64,000 nucleotides of DNA from Tardiphaga alba (GCF_018279705.1 NZ_CP036498.1:2621001-2685000); one strand, 5' to 3'; positions 7,567-15,501 are shown, numbered from the stretch's first letter. The notes: a model not told the origin generated them from the sequence alone. Numbers and translations are program-made.

Positions 7567-8862
7567 CTAACTTGCTGTTTTATAAGCACTTGTTTCCTCC
7601 CGTTGCTTTTCATTCTGAATCCCGTCCGATGAGGCGTTCTGAACGCCTGTCGCCGTTTCGTTCGCAAGCCGGTGCGCGTAGCGCTTCCGGGTCGCCGAGA
7701 GCATCCGCTTAGAGGTGCGCTTCGCGTAGCCCTCGTAGGACTTCTGCGTCTTATGTGTGGACAACGCGCGGCCCTGGCCGTCGGTGAGCTCCGCCTCTTC
7801 AAGCTCAGTCATCCCGCCGTGCCGGCACGCGTCGAGCGTGAAGTGCGCCGGCAGCTTCATCTGCTTGCGGAGCCGCGCCACCACATGATTCAGGGAGCTG
7901 TACCGCCACGGCTTAGCCGCGCCCTTACCGAGATCCCGTAGGATCATGGGCAGGCCCAGGCGAGGCAGCTTGGCCAGCACCTCTTCGGCATCGGCATAGA
8001 AACGCACCGCGCCGTCCTCAGTGATCTCTTCGAGCGGATGAGGGGCGACCGTCCCGGTCTTGTGGTGCGCAACCCGGATGATCGACGGCGCCGAGGGCGC
8101 CCGGTAGTCAGACCACTTGATCAGGCCCGCCACGACGTTCTCGGGTCGCTGGAGCCATTCGAAGCAGATCACCGCGGTTGCCGCGGCGTCCGGGTAGCCG
8201 CGCTCGATGGCGCCGTGGGCGAAAACGTAGACCTGCTCACGTGTAACGGCGGCCTTGGTGAGCTTGACGCGGGTTTCCAGCGTCACGCCCAGCCATGGGT
8301 TCGGGATGCCGGCCGGCTCGCGATTGAACTGGTCCGGGTAGAGGCGGTGCACGACCCGCCAGGCCTTCCGGCACAACTTCACGATTTTTTCGGCCGTGCG
8401 CTGGCGCTTCTTGCCGCGTGGCCCGATCAGCAGCTTGTCATAGATCTTGTCAGCGCCGAGTGGTGTGATTGTCCGGATCATACGCCCGCCCACGCGGTCA
8501 CCGCGCTTCGTGGTCAGGTCGCAAAGCTGCTGCATCGCCCATTCGTAGTCGGAGCGGGATCGCTCGGCGACCTTCTCAAGGTATGCCTTGCTCTGCTTGA
8601 ACTCACGGAAGAGCCAATCGACCGAGCCAAACTTTGGGCCTTCGGCACCGATGGTGATGGTTCCTTTTCGAGCGAGATCCCACTCGTCGAAGAGCCCGTT
8701 CAGCATCTCGGCGCGCTTCATCATCACAGCGAAGTCGGTGCCCAGCGGCTCGTTCGGAACCGTGCAGTTCAGCTTCCGATAGCGCGTGGGCACGTTGAAG
8801 TAATAGGCAACCTTGCCGGCTGCCAGCTTCTTCGGGATGACGTAGCGCGGCAGCTCGACCAT
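7567..8862 (-). CDS. int: Phage tyrosine recombinase (integrase)
   Basis: A 431-aa site-specific recombinase that would integrate and excise the element at tRNA-Arg. An N-terminal arm/core-binding region is followed by the catalytic domain. The likely first Arg is in LQRPENV (about 239). The CRHGG box follows (Arg347). His370 and nucleophile Tyr376 lie in LSTHKTQKSYEGYAK. The box is LDACRHGG rather than the usual HDLRHT, as in a divergent subgroup of alphaproteobacterial integrases. Start 8862 is chosen for AGAGGA upstream and the TGATG overlap with the preceding gene; 24 more in-frame codons exist. A Gln/Asn/Glu-rich tail of about 30 residues runs to the tRNA. Confidence 0.92.
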   Translation of the reverse strand: MVELPRYVIPKKLAAGKVAYYFNVPTRYRKLNCTVPNEPLGTDFAVMMKRAEMLNGLFDEWDLARKGTITIGAEGPKFGSVDWLFREFKQSKAYLEKVAERSRSDYEWAMQQLCDLTTKRGDRVGGRMIRTITPLGADKIYDKLLIGPRGKKRQRTAEKIVKLCRKAWRVVHRLYPDQFNREPAGIPNPWLGVTLETRVKLTKAAVTREQVYVFAHGAIERGYPDAAATAVICFEWLQRPENVVAGLIKWSDYRAPSAPSIIRVAHHKTGTVAPHPLEEITEDGAVRFYADAEEVLAKLPRLGLPMILRDLGKGAAKPWRYSSLNHVVARLRKQMKLPAHFTLDACRHGGMTELEEAELTDGQGRALSTHKTQKSYEGYAKRTSKRMLSATRKRYAHRLANETATGVQNASSDGIQNEKQREETSAYKTAS

Positions 8863-9092
8863 CACAGATCCTCTGCGATGTCGGCGGCTTCGCCCGTCGG
8901 CAGGATTGCCTTGTCCAGATCGTCCCTCAGCCATAGTCGTCTCCGTCCCTCAGCCACGCGAGGGTGAGGGTAATCCTTCCCGACGCGTCGGAGGAAGGCC
9001 TCGACGCTGGTCTCGCCGCAATAGCCCGCCGCCAACGCCGCCGGCATGCGCCGCGGCCAGGAACCTGCAGGAATTTCGGCGGTCCGGCTCAT
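8862..9092 (-). CDS. Excisionase/AlpA-like winged-helix protein
   Basis: A 76-aa protein directly upstream of and overlapping integrase (TGATG). The pattern PAALAAGYCGETSVEAFLRR followed by HPRV--GRRRLWLRDDLDKAI resembles excisionase/MerR-type winged helices, where the wing is GRRRLW and the second helix begins with RDDLD. It probably bends attachment-site DNA and favours excision. The first 48 codons are overlapped in another frame by the gene ending at 8950. Confidence 0.65.
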   Translation of the reverse strand: MSRTAEIPAGSWPRRMPAALAAGYCGETSVEAFLRRVGKDYPHPRVAEGRRRLWLRDDLDKAILPTGEAADIAEDL

Positions 9093-9411
9093 GGTGCGTA
9101 CCCCGCCACTTGTTCACCTGGCCGTCACAAGCCTGCCCAGCAGGGGTGAGCGTCCAGTAATAGCCGTAGTAACCGTTGGTGCCGTCGGAGCGCGCCAGCA
9201 GCCCCTTGGCCGCGAGCCCTTGAAGCCGACGCAGGATCAGCGAGCGCCGCGGCTCTTGCCCGACGGCGCCGGCGCGGACGGCCTTGGCGTGCCGCTGGCG
9301 CACCTCGTCGGCAATGTAGCCGGACCACGCGCCGTCGCGGGTAGCCCGGCGATCGTTGAAGGCGTCGAAAACTTCCTGCTCGCTGAGGATATAGCGCTGC
9401 GCCTCCGTCAT
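8950..9411 (-). CDS. Hypothetical protein with winged-helix-like region
   Basis: A 153-aa frame beginning MTEAQRYILSEQEVFDAF, joined by ATGA overlap to the HNH gene. Residues about 45-100 (SLILRRLQGLAAKGLLARS then YYWTLTPAGQ) look like a winged-helix DNA-binding domain with a recognition helix and a beta-wing. The last 47 codons overlap the excisionase-like gene in another frame and read as low-complexity Gly/Arg sequence. The natural C-terminus may therefore have been lost or the overlap recently acquired. Function unknown. Confidence 0.55.
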   Translation of the reverse strand: MTEAQRYILSEQEVFDAFNDRRATRDGAWSGYIADEVRQRHAKAVRAGAVGQEPRRSLILRRLQGLAAKGLLARSDGTNGYYGYYWTLTPAGQACDGQVNKWRGTHHEPDRRNSCRFLAAAHAGGVGGGLLRRDQRRGLPPTRREGLPSPSRG

Positions 9412-9803
9412 GGTCGCACCTCGCTCCGTCGCTCGATAGGTCGGCTCGCGCTCCGCTGCGCCGGCCGGCGCTGAAACCCGCCGCCGCGCATCTTCGGCCC
9501 CTTGCGCATATCGATGCCGATGTTCTTCGCAGCCTTCCGATAGACGCGGGATTTCTCGGCCACGTCTTCGGCGGTCTTCTCTCGGTGCTTGTCGCGCAGT
9601 GCCGGCGCCAAATTGCTCTCTCGGTGCTCGCCGCCGTTGATGAGCGCGATGACGTGGTCGCAGTCCCAAGGCTCGCCCGGCTTGATCTTCCGGCCGGCGA
9701 GGTGGCAGATACCGCCATGCGCCATGAAGACCCGGCGACGCACCCGCGGCGGAATCTTCGCGTCAGGCGTCTTGCCGATCCATTCTGGCGTTGCGCGGCT
9801 CAC
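9408..9803 (-). CDS. HNH endonuclease
   Basis: A 131-aa protein with GTG start overlapping the previous stop. The HNH core is CDHVIALINGGEHRESNL followed by ALRDKHREKTAEDV, giving the metal-binding His and Asn of a beta-beta-alpha finger. CHLAGRKIKPGEPW is an upstream zinc-knuckle-like region with only one Cys. It lies in the integration arm, away from the terminase genes, so it is more likely a moron or homing-type nuclease than the packaging HNH at 25460. The basic C-terminal tail may bind DNA. Confidence 0.85.
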   Translation of the reverse strand: MSRATPEWIGKTPDAKIPPRVRRRVFMAHGGICHLAGRKIKPGEPWDCDHVIALINGGEHRESNLAPALRDKHREKTAEDVAEKSRVYRKAAKNIGIDMRKGPKMRGGGFQRRPAQRSASRPIERRSEVRP

Positions 9804-9961
9804 TGATGCCTCCGCGATCGCTGCTCGATGCTCTCATCGGAGTGGTGCATCTCGTTGAAGGTGTCGCGGAGGGGCTTCTTTGGCGACATCCAGCCGATGC
9901 CGCACAGAAGGCCGAGCACGGCGGCCAGGCAGATAAAGCCGATTGCGAGGGAAGCATCCAT
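9800..9961 (-). CDS. Small single-span membrane protein
   Basis: A 53-aa protein: MDASLAIGFICLAAVLGLLC (membrane helix) then a charged tail KKPLRDTFNEMHHSDESIEQR. It is joined on both sides by overlapping stop/start codons, TGATG with the upstream gene and GTGA with the HNH gene. The overlaps support expression although it is very short. Function unknown. Confidence 0.6.
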   Translation of the reverse strand: MDASLAIGFICLAAVLGLLCGIGWMSPKKPLRDTFNEMHHSDESIEQRSRRHQ

Positions 9962-10206
9962 CAGTCGACCTCCGCCGTGACTGCAGCGCTGACCTTGTCG
10001 AGGTAGAGTTGACCGGCGATGTCCATCGCGCGTTCGCGGTTAGCGAGGATCTCGCGCCAGCGGTCGGGATATCGGTCGAGCAAGTATCGTTCGCAAGTGT
10101 CCGGGTCGGATGGGTCTTTGCGCGCAAAGAAGATCGCGTGCCCAAACTCGGTGGCGACCGCTTGCGACGGCGCGGGCTGGCGCGTCAGTGGGATGACATT
10201 GCTCAT
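9961..10206 (-). CDS. Hypothetical phage protein
   Basis: An 81-aa protein starting MSNVIPLTRQPAPSQAV. The start is set by the ATGA overlap with the gene above; the longer open frame upstream is a shadow of that gene. The motif DPDTCERYLLDRYPDRWREI and a helical C-terminus recur in alphaproteobacterial phage proteins of unknown role. MSNVIPLTR-type openings are common in rhizobial prophage genes next to Rha-type regulators. Confidence 0.65.
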   Translation of the reverse strand: MSNVIPLTRQPAPSQAVATEFGHAIFFARKDPSDPDTCERYLLDRYPDRWREILANRERAMDIAGQLYLDKVSAAVTAEVD

Positions 10207-10973
10207 GCTGTCGCTCCATAGCGGCCACGAGCGCGCTGGCCGACGCCGCCGTTTCTGATACGGGTGTTGATGCTGCGGGCGCGGCTGGCGAGCGACTCCC
10301 ACTTCTTGCGGTCGTCGTCGGTCCAGTTTTCGCCGACCAGGTCTGGCGTGACGCCGAGCAGGTTGACGCCTGGGAAGCGCTTCGCGATGTGATGACATAG
10401 CCATTTCGGAAGCAGCGTGAGGATCAGATCGCCGCGGGTTTCGGGCTGATCAATCATGCGCTTCGGAGCGACAAAGAACCGCTTGCGGGTCGATCCATCG
10501 CGCGACAGATACAGATCGCCCTTGACAGTTGGCTCGATCCGCATGCGCACGACTGGCACAGCTGCAACGCCCATAGTCCGATAGTTCCGATAGGCCATAT
10601 CTGAGATGTGCGGATCGCCATTGTCGCGCGGAAGAACGCCGCCGTTCTCCTGCTTGCGCTTTTCGATCCACGGGTGATCGGCGCGGAATTTTGCGAGGCT
10701 GACCTCATACTCCGATGGTGCGTCGATCGCGTCGCGTCCGGCGACGGTGACGACAGGGTCTCGCCCAATCCATCGCAGCAGACCGCGGTCCTCCAATTCC
10801 TTCAGCTCCGGCGCGCACGCGATGTTCTGATCATGCAGCGTGTTCGGCCGCCCCTCGGGGTGCTGAGACCCGGCAATCAGCAGCTGCAGCGCAAGCGGTG
10901 ACAGCCCCGCAAGAAGCTTGTCAGCTTCCGGCGTCGGCATCGCTGCCAGCTGTGTCACCGAGATGCGCGCCAT
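10203..10973 (-). CDS. Hypothetical phage protein with C-terminal basic region
   Basis: A 256-aa protein (MARISVTQLAAMPTPEADKL...). The start at 10973 has GGGAGGA upstream and a TGATG overlap with the preceding small membrane gene. The N-terminal third (LAALSPLALQ-type helices, ELEDRGLLRWIGRDPVVTVAGRDAI) reads like a winged-helix fold. The C-terminal part is basic and ends GGVGQRARGRYGATA. It may bind DNA and regulate the left operon, but no family is recognised. Confidence 0.6.
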   Translation of the reverse strand: MARISVTQLAAMPTPEADKLLAGLSPLALQLLIAGSQHPEGRPNTLHDQNIACAPELKELEDRGLLRWIGRDPVVTVAGRDAIDAPSEYEVSLAKFRADHPWIEKRKQENGGVLPRDNGDPHISDMAYRNYRTMGVAAVPVVRMRIEPTVKGDLYLSRDGSTRKRFFVAPKRMIDQPETRGDLILTLLPKWLCHHIAKRFPGVNLLGVTPDLVGENWTDDDRKKWESLASRARSINTRIRNGGVGQRARGRYGATA

Positions 10974-11140
10974 CAGATCCTCCCGCTGAGAATTCCGGCC
11001 CACCCGCAGGCGATGCCGATCACCAACGACAGAACGACGAACGACAGCAGGCTCGAAGCCTCGCGCTGATCTTCGCGCTCCTGATCGGGGCCTTCGTACT
11101 CGCGATCTTCTTCCTCGCGATCGTAGGCGCGCTCTGACAT
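10973..11140 (-). CDS. Small acidic membrane protein
   Basis: A 55-aa protein. The N-terminal half is almost entirely charged (SERAYDREEEDREYEGPDQE), followed by one membrane helix (LLSFVVLSLVIGIACGWAGIL). It is placed in the tight minus-strand operon, 2 bp after one gene and overlapping the next. Charged head plus single span resembles phage superinfection or regulation factors, but nothing specific supports that. Confidence 0.6.
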   Translation of the reverse strand: MSERAYDREEEDREYEGPDQEREDQREASSLLSFVVLSLVIGIACGWAGILSGRI

Positions 11141-11142
11141 TC

Positions 11143-11445
11143 TCACGTCACATGCTCCCGTTCTGTTTCGGCTAGGGCGGCTTTCGCCATCTCTCGCAGC
11201 CGAGACGTGGCTTCGGACTGCGAGGATTCTGCCAGCGCGGTGACGACGGCCATCAGACCGGAGTGGTTGTTGACCGCGCGAACGATGAGCGCTGCGTTGG
11301 CGTCCTGCTCTGCAACAGGCCTTGGCGCCCATTTGAAGTCTACGCAGGACGCAACGATCGAACCGGTTGCATCCTCGCAATAGATGCGCCCTCGGCACGG
11401 CTCCGAATGGTCCAACACCCATGGCAGCGGTGTGTGTGCAGCCAT
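11143..11445 (-). CDS. Hypothetical phage protein
   Basis: A 100-aa soluble protein (MAAHTPLPWVLDHSEPC...). The layout HTPLPW, IVASC, then DANAALIVRAVNNHSGLMAVVTAL is that of a widespread phage family of unknown function in which an N-terminal beta region is followed by 'NA-LIVRAVN-H--L---L'. ATG 11445 overlaps the previous stop as TGATG; a GTG one codon earlier is possible. Confidence 0.7.
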   Translation of the reverse strand: MAAHTPLPWVLDHSEPCRGRIYCEDATGSIVASCVDFKWAPRPVAEQDANAALIVRAVNNHSGLMAVVTALAESSQSEATSRLREMAKAALAETEREHVT

Positions 11446-11657
11446 CACTCAGCCTCCGCCATTTCACGCGCTGCAATGATCTGGCTGCGAGCGCGGTGTA
11501 TGCGGCTCTTGACCGTGCCGAGCTTGAGATTGAAGTCTAGGGCGAGTTGTTCGTAGTTGGTGCCGGTGCCGGCCGCGGCAAGCAGCGACCGCCAATGGGC
11601 CGGCAGCGCATCGAATGCAGCTTTGTCGTCATCGGTGAGGGCGAAGGGGCGCTTCAT
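11445..11657 (-). CDS. Sigma-70 region 4-like HTH protein
   Basis: A 70-aa protein: MKRPFALTDDDKAAFDALPAHWRSLL, then a helix-turn-helix NYEQLALDFNLKLGTVKSRIHRARSQI. The second part is a near-perfect sigma-70 region 4 (alternative sigma factors bind the -35 element with it). There is no region 2, so it cannot act as a full sigma factor. It could modify promoter choice or compete for -35 sequences. The start follows from the shared helix; 13 in-frame codons upstream overlap the next gene. Confidence 0.75.
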   Translation of the reverse strand: MKRPFALTDDDKAAFDALPAHWRSLLAAAGTGTNYEQLALDFNLKLGTVKSRIHRARSQIIAAREMAEAE

Positions 11658-11658
11658 G

Positions 11659-12279
11659 TTATGCGGCCTTCTTGACGGGCAGCTTGAGCGCTTCATTCAG
11701 CGCAGCGACGGGCAGGGCTACAGCTTTCCGTTCCTCCGGGATGATGGCGGCGACGAACGGTGCGACCTCGGGCCAGGCTTTGACCAGCGCCGCCGCAGTG
11801 GTCACCGAATTGAGGGCCTGCTCGATCTGCTTCTCGCAGACCCGCACGCGGCTCTCGAGGTCGGACACTGCATCGCGCAGCTTGTCATGGCGGATTGAGA
11901 GCTTGTGGCCGGCCTCGTAGACCTTCCAGCACGTATGCTGGTGCTTGATCAGCACACGGCGCGCCACCTCGTTGATCGTCTTGTGTGGCTGCGGACGCAG
12001 CTTGTTGAGCATGCCGGTGAAGCGGCCTGTGAACTCGATCTGCGAATAGCCGCTCCCATGTTCGCCAAACTTGGCGGACACGCTTGTGCTCTTGGGCAGC
12101 CAGCCGTCGGGCAGTGCATCGATCTTGTCGCGGTCAGCCTTGCGGTAAAAATCGTTATAGATGTCGTCAGCAAGACCGGCGCGCAGCGCCATCAGCTCAT
12201 TCACCTCGGCTGAGAAGCGATGACGCAGCACGGCGAGGGAAATCTGCTCACGGATATCGTTGGTAAGGCGCAATGACAT
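11659..12279 (-). CDS. Hypothetical phage protein, possibly Nmad5-like
   Basis: A 206-aa protein opening MSLRLTNDIREQISLAVLRH, with a long helical segment (about 120-170) and a C-terminal Ala-rich region. The opening 'RLTN-IR--I---VL-H-F' recalls the family annotated as putative nucleotide-modification-associated domain 5, found next to phage regulatory genes; I cannot verify that. The position directly after the Rha/KilAC gene is consistent. No catalytic motif is visible. Confidence 0.5.
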   Translation of the reverse strand: MSLRLTNDIREQISLAVLRHRFSAEVNELMALRAGLADDIYNDFYRKADRDKIDALPDGWLPKSTSVSAKFGEHGSGYSQIEFTGRFTGMLNKLRPQPHKTINEVARRVLIKHQHTCWKVYEAGHKLSIRHDKLRDAVSDLESRVRVCEKQIEQALNSVTTAAALVKAWPEVAPFVAAIIPEERKAVALPVAALNEALKLPVKKAA

Positions 12280-12289
12280 TCTGATTCCC

Positions 12290-13048
12290 TCAATGAGCCG
12301 TAGCCGCTGCGGTGAGCGCAGGGACGGGTTTCGATACCGCAGCGCGCGGCGGGTTCTTGACGTGATCGGGAATGCGGACGGTGCCGAAATGGGCGAGGCC
12401 CTTGGGCGTCATCCATGCGCGGAGCAGGACTTTGTCGTTCGGCGCTGTGAAGGCCTTGTTCTCGAACAGGCCGCGCTGAACTGACGTCTGCTTGGCGACG
12501 ATGCGGCTGCCGTCGCGGAAGCAGTATTCCGGGATCACAACGTCGCGGATGAACAGATTAGGATGACAGAGCAGGGCGCGGCCGGCGTCCTGCAGGCCGA
12601 TCAAGCCGTCGGCGTTCAGCAGGCGCTCATATAGCTCGACCTTGGGAGCCTGCTCGGCGACTTGTGCTTCAGCATTGGCGCGAGCCTCGAACTGCTCGGC
12701 CCATGCGCGCGCGGCGATGGCCGGGCTTGTGAAGTCGGGAAGGGCAGGCGCCAGCGTCGCGGCAGCATCTTCAAGTTCCTGCCAGCGATCGACCAGGCGC
12801 GCCGTGAATTCCGGCGATAGCTGCGCCACCACGACGTAGCTATCGCGCTTGCAGAGGCGATAGACCTTCGTGGGACGAGATCGGCCGAACGTGTCGAAGC
12901 CGGGTTCATCCGCCATTGGCGGTTGGACGATGACGCCGCGCTCGACGAGTCGGTCAATCGACCGCTTCACGTCATCATGGCGGCTTTCGACCAGCTCCGC
13001 GATTTCGCGGCTCGACATGGTCGGAGTTGTGGAGGTGAGGGTCTGCAA
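12290..13048 (-). CDS. Rha/KilAC-type phage regulatory protein
   Basis: A 252-aa two-domain regulator. The N-terminal Rha-like domain has MSSREIAELVESRHDDVKR and RPTKVYRLCKRDSYVVVAQL followed by LVDRWQELE. The C-terminal KilAC domain has APKVELYERLLNADGLIGLQ, then TPKGLAHF. Such proteins act as antirepressors or lysis-lysogeny switches. The apparent start is TTG 13048 with GGGAG 8 nt upstream; ATG 13018 lacks a ribosome site. It leads the minus-strand left operon and has two repressor operators just upstream, so repression by the S24 protein is inferred. Confidence 0.85.
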   Translation of the reverse strand: MQTLTSTTPTMSSREIAELVESRHDDVKRSIDRLVERGVIVQPPMADEPGFDTFGRSRPTKVYRLCKRDSYVVVAQLSPEFTARLVDRWQELEDAAATLAPALPDFTSPAIAARAWAEQFEARANAEAQVAEQAPKVELYERLLNADGLIGLQDAGRALLCHPNLFIRDVVIPEYCFRDGSRIVAKQTSVQRGLFENKAFTAPNDKVLLRAWMTPKGLAHFGTVRIPDHVKNPPRAAVSKPVPALTAAATAH

Positions 13049-13080
13049 AGCGCGCTCTCCCGATCTGATGGGAGAGAGTA

Positions 13081-13097
13081 TTTCGGAAAATCAGAAA
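13081..13097. promoter_or_regulatory. Operator 1 of the left operon
   Basis: TTTCGGAAAATCAGAAA, a near-palindrome (TTTC...GAAA ends), 33 bp upstream of the Rha start. The same motif occurs in the Cro/repressor intergenic region. Likely bound by the S24 repressor. Confidence 0.75.
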
Positions 13098-13113
13098 AAC
13101 GGCAAGCGATAAA

Positions 13114-13130
13114 ATTCGGAAAATCAGAAA
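13114..13130. promoter_or_regulatory. Operator 2 of the left operon
   Basis: ATTCGGAAAATCAGAAA, identical to operator 1 in the last 16 bases and spaced 33 bp from it start to start, about three helical turns. This allows cooperative binding on one DNA face. Confidence 0.75.
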
Positions 13131-13211
13131 TTATTTTCCGCGCTCAGGCGAATCATTCGACTCGACTCCTGCATAAACCTGAGTCCTTAATGAGTACATA
13201 ACAAGAACATT

Positions 13212-13448
13212 GTGGCGGGGCGAGCGGTGCAGGTTGTGTGGATCGAATGTCGTGACTGTGGTCACGGGAGCCGGATGAAGGCTCCGAAAGCGGCCTCCCG
13301 GGAATACTGGGCACGGCTCAAGTGCAGCAAATGCTTCGGTGACGGCGCGACAGGGCGCCGGATCACGGTCCAAGCTGCGGGCGCCGACAGCGCGCTTCAA
13401 GCAAAACATATCAAGGGGAGGGCGATGTCGAGCACCCCAAGCCAATAG
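13212..13448 (+). CDS. Small zinc-ribbon protein
   Basis: A 78-aa frame with two Cys-x2-Cys knuckles: CRDCGHGSRM and, about 27 residues later, KCSKC. A four-Cys zinc ribbon that could bind DNA, RNA or protein. The start is uncertain: GTG 13212 lacks a good ribosome site and GTG 13227 is an alternative. It is transcribed opposite to its neighbours, away from the operator pair at 13081-13130, and overlaps the convergent membrane gene by 38 bp. Confidence 0.6.
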   Translation: MAGRAVQVVWIECRDCGHGSRMKAPKAASREYWARLKCSKCFGDGATGRRITVQAAGADSALQAKHIKGRAMSSTPSQ

Positions 13449-14193
13449 TCCGGCAACCGAGGGTTTCCTCGCGCTTCGTGCTAACAAAACGCTCTAGGCG
13501 ATCGATCTGGTCCCATCTGATCAATATAACACGCGATCTTGTCGGGTCATGTATCAGCGCGCCTTTATCCAGGTTGCGCAGCAAATTTATCGTTTGCGAT
13601 CTGCCATCTTTGAGGAAGAGGTGGTAGACGGCGTTAGTTCTGTGGAGAATTTGGCGCGCGTCAGACAATCCAGAGGTAAAAAGCAGCGCTCCCAGCAACG
13701 GCAACGCCATAATTGTGATTACCGCGAGGCGCGATAACTTTCTCAAAGATTCAATCGACAGATAGAGCCGACAGAACAACGCTAGCCATAGGATCGAAAG
13801 CGTGACGATTATTAAGTCGGGCCGATCTGAGGGGATCGTCAAACAAACTAAAAATGAGATCGAGCAGAGAAGAAGAATGTAGATCGATATTCGCTTTAGG
13901 TGTTTTCTGGCCGCCTTGTTTTGGTGGTCGCCAAAGCCGTTATTCCATTCGTCGTGCGTAGCAGATAGGAGACGATTGAGGGCGCGAGACAACACTATCA
14001 TGCCAACCAAGCCCAAAAGATTGAGCGGCAGCCACGCGAGGGCGTGGGCAAGGTAGTCATAGGGTGTTTGTAGCGACTGAAATTCGCTACCTATTACCGA
14101 AAACCATCCCCAATCGTGGACGACGGTGGTCACAAGCGTAAAAGTCGTCAGCGCGGCCAGCGCCTTTGGTGCTCGATCTAGGAGGTCGGCCAT
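13411..14193 (-). CDS. Multi-span membrane protein (moron)
   Basis: A 260-aa protein with about five hydrophobic helices, including LAALTTFTLVTTVV, LLGLVGMIVLSRAL, IYILLLCSISFLVCL, LIIVTLSILWLALFC and LAVITIMALPLLGALL, then a C-terminal soluble domain. The DNA is visibly more A+T-rich than neighbouring phage genes. It lies in the immunity region between Rha and the repressor, where lysogenic-conversion genes are common. Superinfection exclusion is a plausible guess but no family is recognised. Start 14193 is chosen to fit the first hydrophobic segment; upstream in-frame codons exist to 14283. Confidence 0.65.
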   Translation of the reverse strand: MADLLDRAPKALAALTTFTLVTTVVHDWGWFSVIGSEFQSLQTPYDYLAHALAWLPLNLLGLVGMIVLSRALNRLLSATHDEWNNGFGDHQNKAARKHLKRISIYILLLCSISFLVCLTIPSDRPDLIIVTLSILWLALFCRLYLSIESLRKLSRLAVITIMALPLLGALLFTSGLSDARQILHRTNAVYHLFLKDGRSQTINLLRNLDKGALIHDPTRSRVILIRWDQIDRLERFVSTKREETLGCRTIGLGCSTSPSP

Positions 14194-14306
14194 CTCGTCA
14201 CTCTCAGGCCATTCGCCATAGTTCACTCTGTGTGAGGTGCCGAGAACTTGAGGCAAGGTCTTGTGCGCGCGGCTATACCGCACAAGAAATTAGGCGTAAC
14301 AAACGT

Positions 14307-14756
14307 TTAGTGTTTTCTACGTGTGCCACGACCGGCACCGGCGCCGCTTTCTGAAGAGTTGTCAGGTCGCGATAGCGGCTCTGCTGAGGCGCAGTATCTA
14401 ACATGCGGCATGACACCGTCCAGCCAGCCACGGTTCGGTCCCCAAAGACTCGTGGTCACCGACACCTCAAGGTTGGTCGACTGAGGCCCGGCGGCCGAAA
14501 ACGTCGCCTCCCAGTTCTTGAAGTAGCTTGCGCCTTGGCTGATGCGTGACTTCTTCGCGCTGGGGAGATCGTTCTTGTTCAGGACATACTTGAAAGTCTG
14601 AGTGTCAGCCTTCTCGACGCGCTCATAAAAGCAGTCCGCCAGACGCTGATAATCGCCCCGGATGGTCTCCGACACGACTGGCGTTTGGTCGCCGACCCCT
14701 GCGTAAGCTGCAAACGACGCCAGTGTGAAGATCGCTAACACGCCAACTCGAAACAT
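14307..14756 (-). CDS. Secreted small protein
   Basis: A 149-aa protein with a clear Sec signal peptide (MFRVGVLAIFTLASFAAYAG) and GAGGGG-type ribosome site. The mature part has DYQRLADCFYERVEK and YFKNWEATFS...NLEVSVTTSLWGP, suggesting a small periplasmic beta-rich domain, and ends in a Gly/Arg-rich tail. It sits next to the repressor and in the same direction, so it may be expressed in lysogens. Function unknown. Confidence 0.65.
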   Translation of the reverse strand: MFRVGVLAIFTLASFAAYAGVGDQTPVVSETIRGDYQRLADCFYERVEKADTQTFKYVLNKNDLPSAKKSRISQGASYFKNWEATFSAAGPQSTNLEVSVTTSLWGPNRGWLDGVMPHVRYCASAEPLSRPDNSSESGAGAGRGTRRKH

Positions 14757-14770
14757 CGCTCACGCCCCTC

Positions 14771-15451
14771 TTAGCCGAACAACTCACGATTTGGGAACAC
14801 TCGATAGACTGCCTTCACTTCGCCGGTGTCGAACTCGATCTCTTTCGGCGGATTGTACTGGGTGCAATAGATGCGCCGCCCCGTGCGGCGCTCAAACTTC
14901 TTCACAAAGCTCTTGCCGGCCTGCGTCTCATCGTCCGGGTGATACAGCTCGATCACGACATGGTCGCCAGAGGCGGGGACCTTCTCCTGAACATACACGA
15001 TCTCCCCGACCTCATATCGCGGGACCATGCTGTCGTTGGATACCTCTACGGCAAACACACCCTTCTTGTGCAGAAGTCCCGGTGGGCGCCGGACATGCTC
15101 GCTCACCTTTCCATTGAAGTAGAATTCGTCGTCGTTTCCGCCGACCGTGATGCCTTTGACTTCGACGTCGAAGTCTCCGAATTGCGAGAAGCGCGGCGCG
15201 TTTGGAGCTGGCGACACCTCCGACGGTTCGGGGCCTTCGGGGCGGATGACCGTGCCGGTCTGCTCGCCATCGCGAAAGTATGCACGGATCTTCTCGACCT
15301 CGTCGGCCTTCACCTGCCGCGGCTTACCGTTCTTGCCTTCGCCTAGGATAGCCGTGACGACCGACGGTTGGCGGCCGAGGGCGGCGGCTAGGCCGATCTT
15401 CGACTTGCCAGGCTTCCTAAGCCCTTCGCGGATTTCAGAAATTATGTCCAT
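14771..15451 (-). CDS. S24-family phage repressor (CI/LexA-like)
   Basis: A 226-aa lysogeny repressor. The N-terminal helix-turn-helix is in SKIGLAAALGRQPSVVTAIL (about 17-36). A Pro/Glu-rich linker follows. The C-terminal S24 peptidase domain has the catalytic Ser141 in SNDSMVPRYEVGE and Lys184 in SFVKKFERR. This dyad supports RecA-stimulated self-cleavage and SOS induction; no clear Ala-Gly cleavage site is seen. It is divergent from the Cro-like gene, and three operators lie between them. Confidence 0.92.
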   Translation of the reverse strand: MDIISEIREGLRKPGKSKIGLAAALGRQPSVVTAILGEGKNGKPRQVKADEVEKIRAYFRDGEQTGTVIRPEGPEPSEVSPAPNAPRFSQFGDFDVEVKGITVGGNDDEFYFNGKVSEHVRRPPGLLHKKGVFAVEVSNDSMVPRYEVGEIVYVQEKVPASGDHVVIELYHPDDETQAGKSFVKKFERRTGRRIYCTQYNPPKEIEFDTGEVKAVYRVFPNRELFG

Positions 15452-15460
15452 GGCGCAGCA

Positions 15461-15477
15461 TTTCTGAAAGCCAGAAA
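15461..15477. promoter_or_regulatory. Repressor operator O1
   Basis: TTTCTGAAAGCCAGAAA, a 17-bp palindrome with arms TTTCTG and CAGAAA, 10 bp upstream of the repressor ATG. Probably the autoregulatory site. Confidence 0.8.
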
Positions 15478-15485
15478 ACCAGCAA

Positions 15486-15501
15486 TTTCGATTATCCGAA
15501 A
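15486..15501. promoter_or_regulatory. Repressor operator O2 (shorter spacing)
   Basis: TTTCGATTATCCGAAA, a 16-bp version of the same motif with one base less in the spacer. Lies midway between the divergent genes. Confidence 0.65.
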
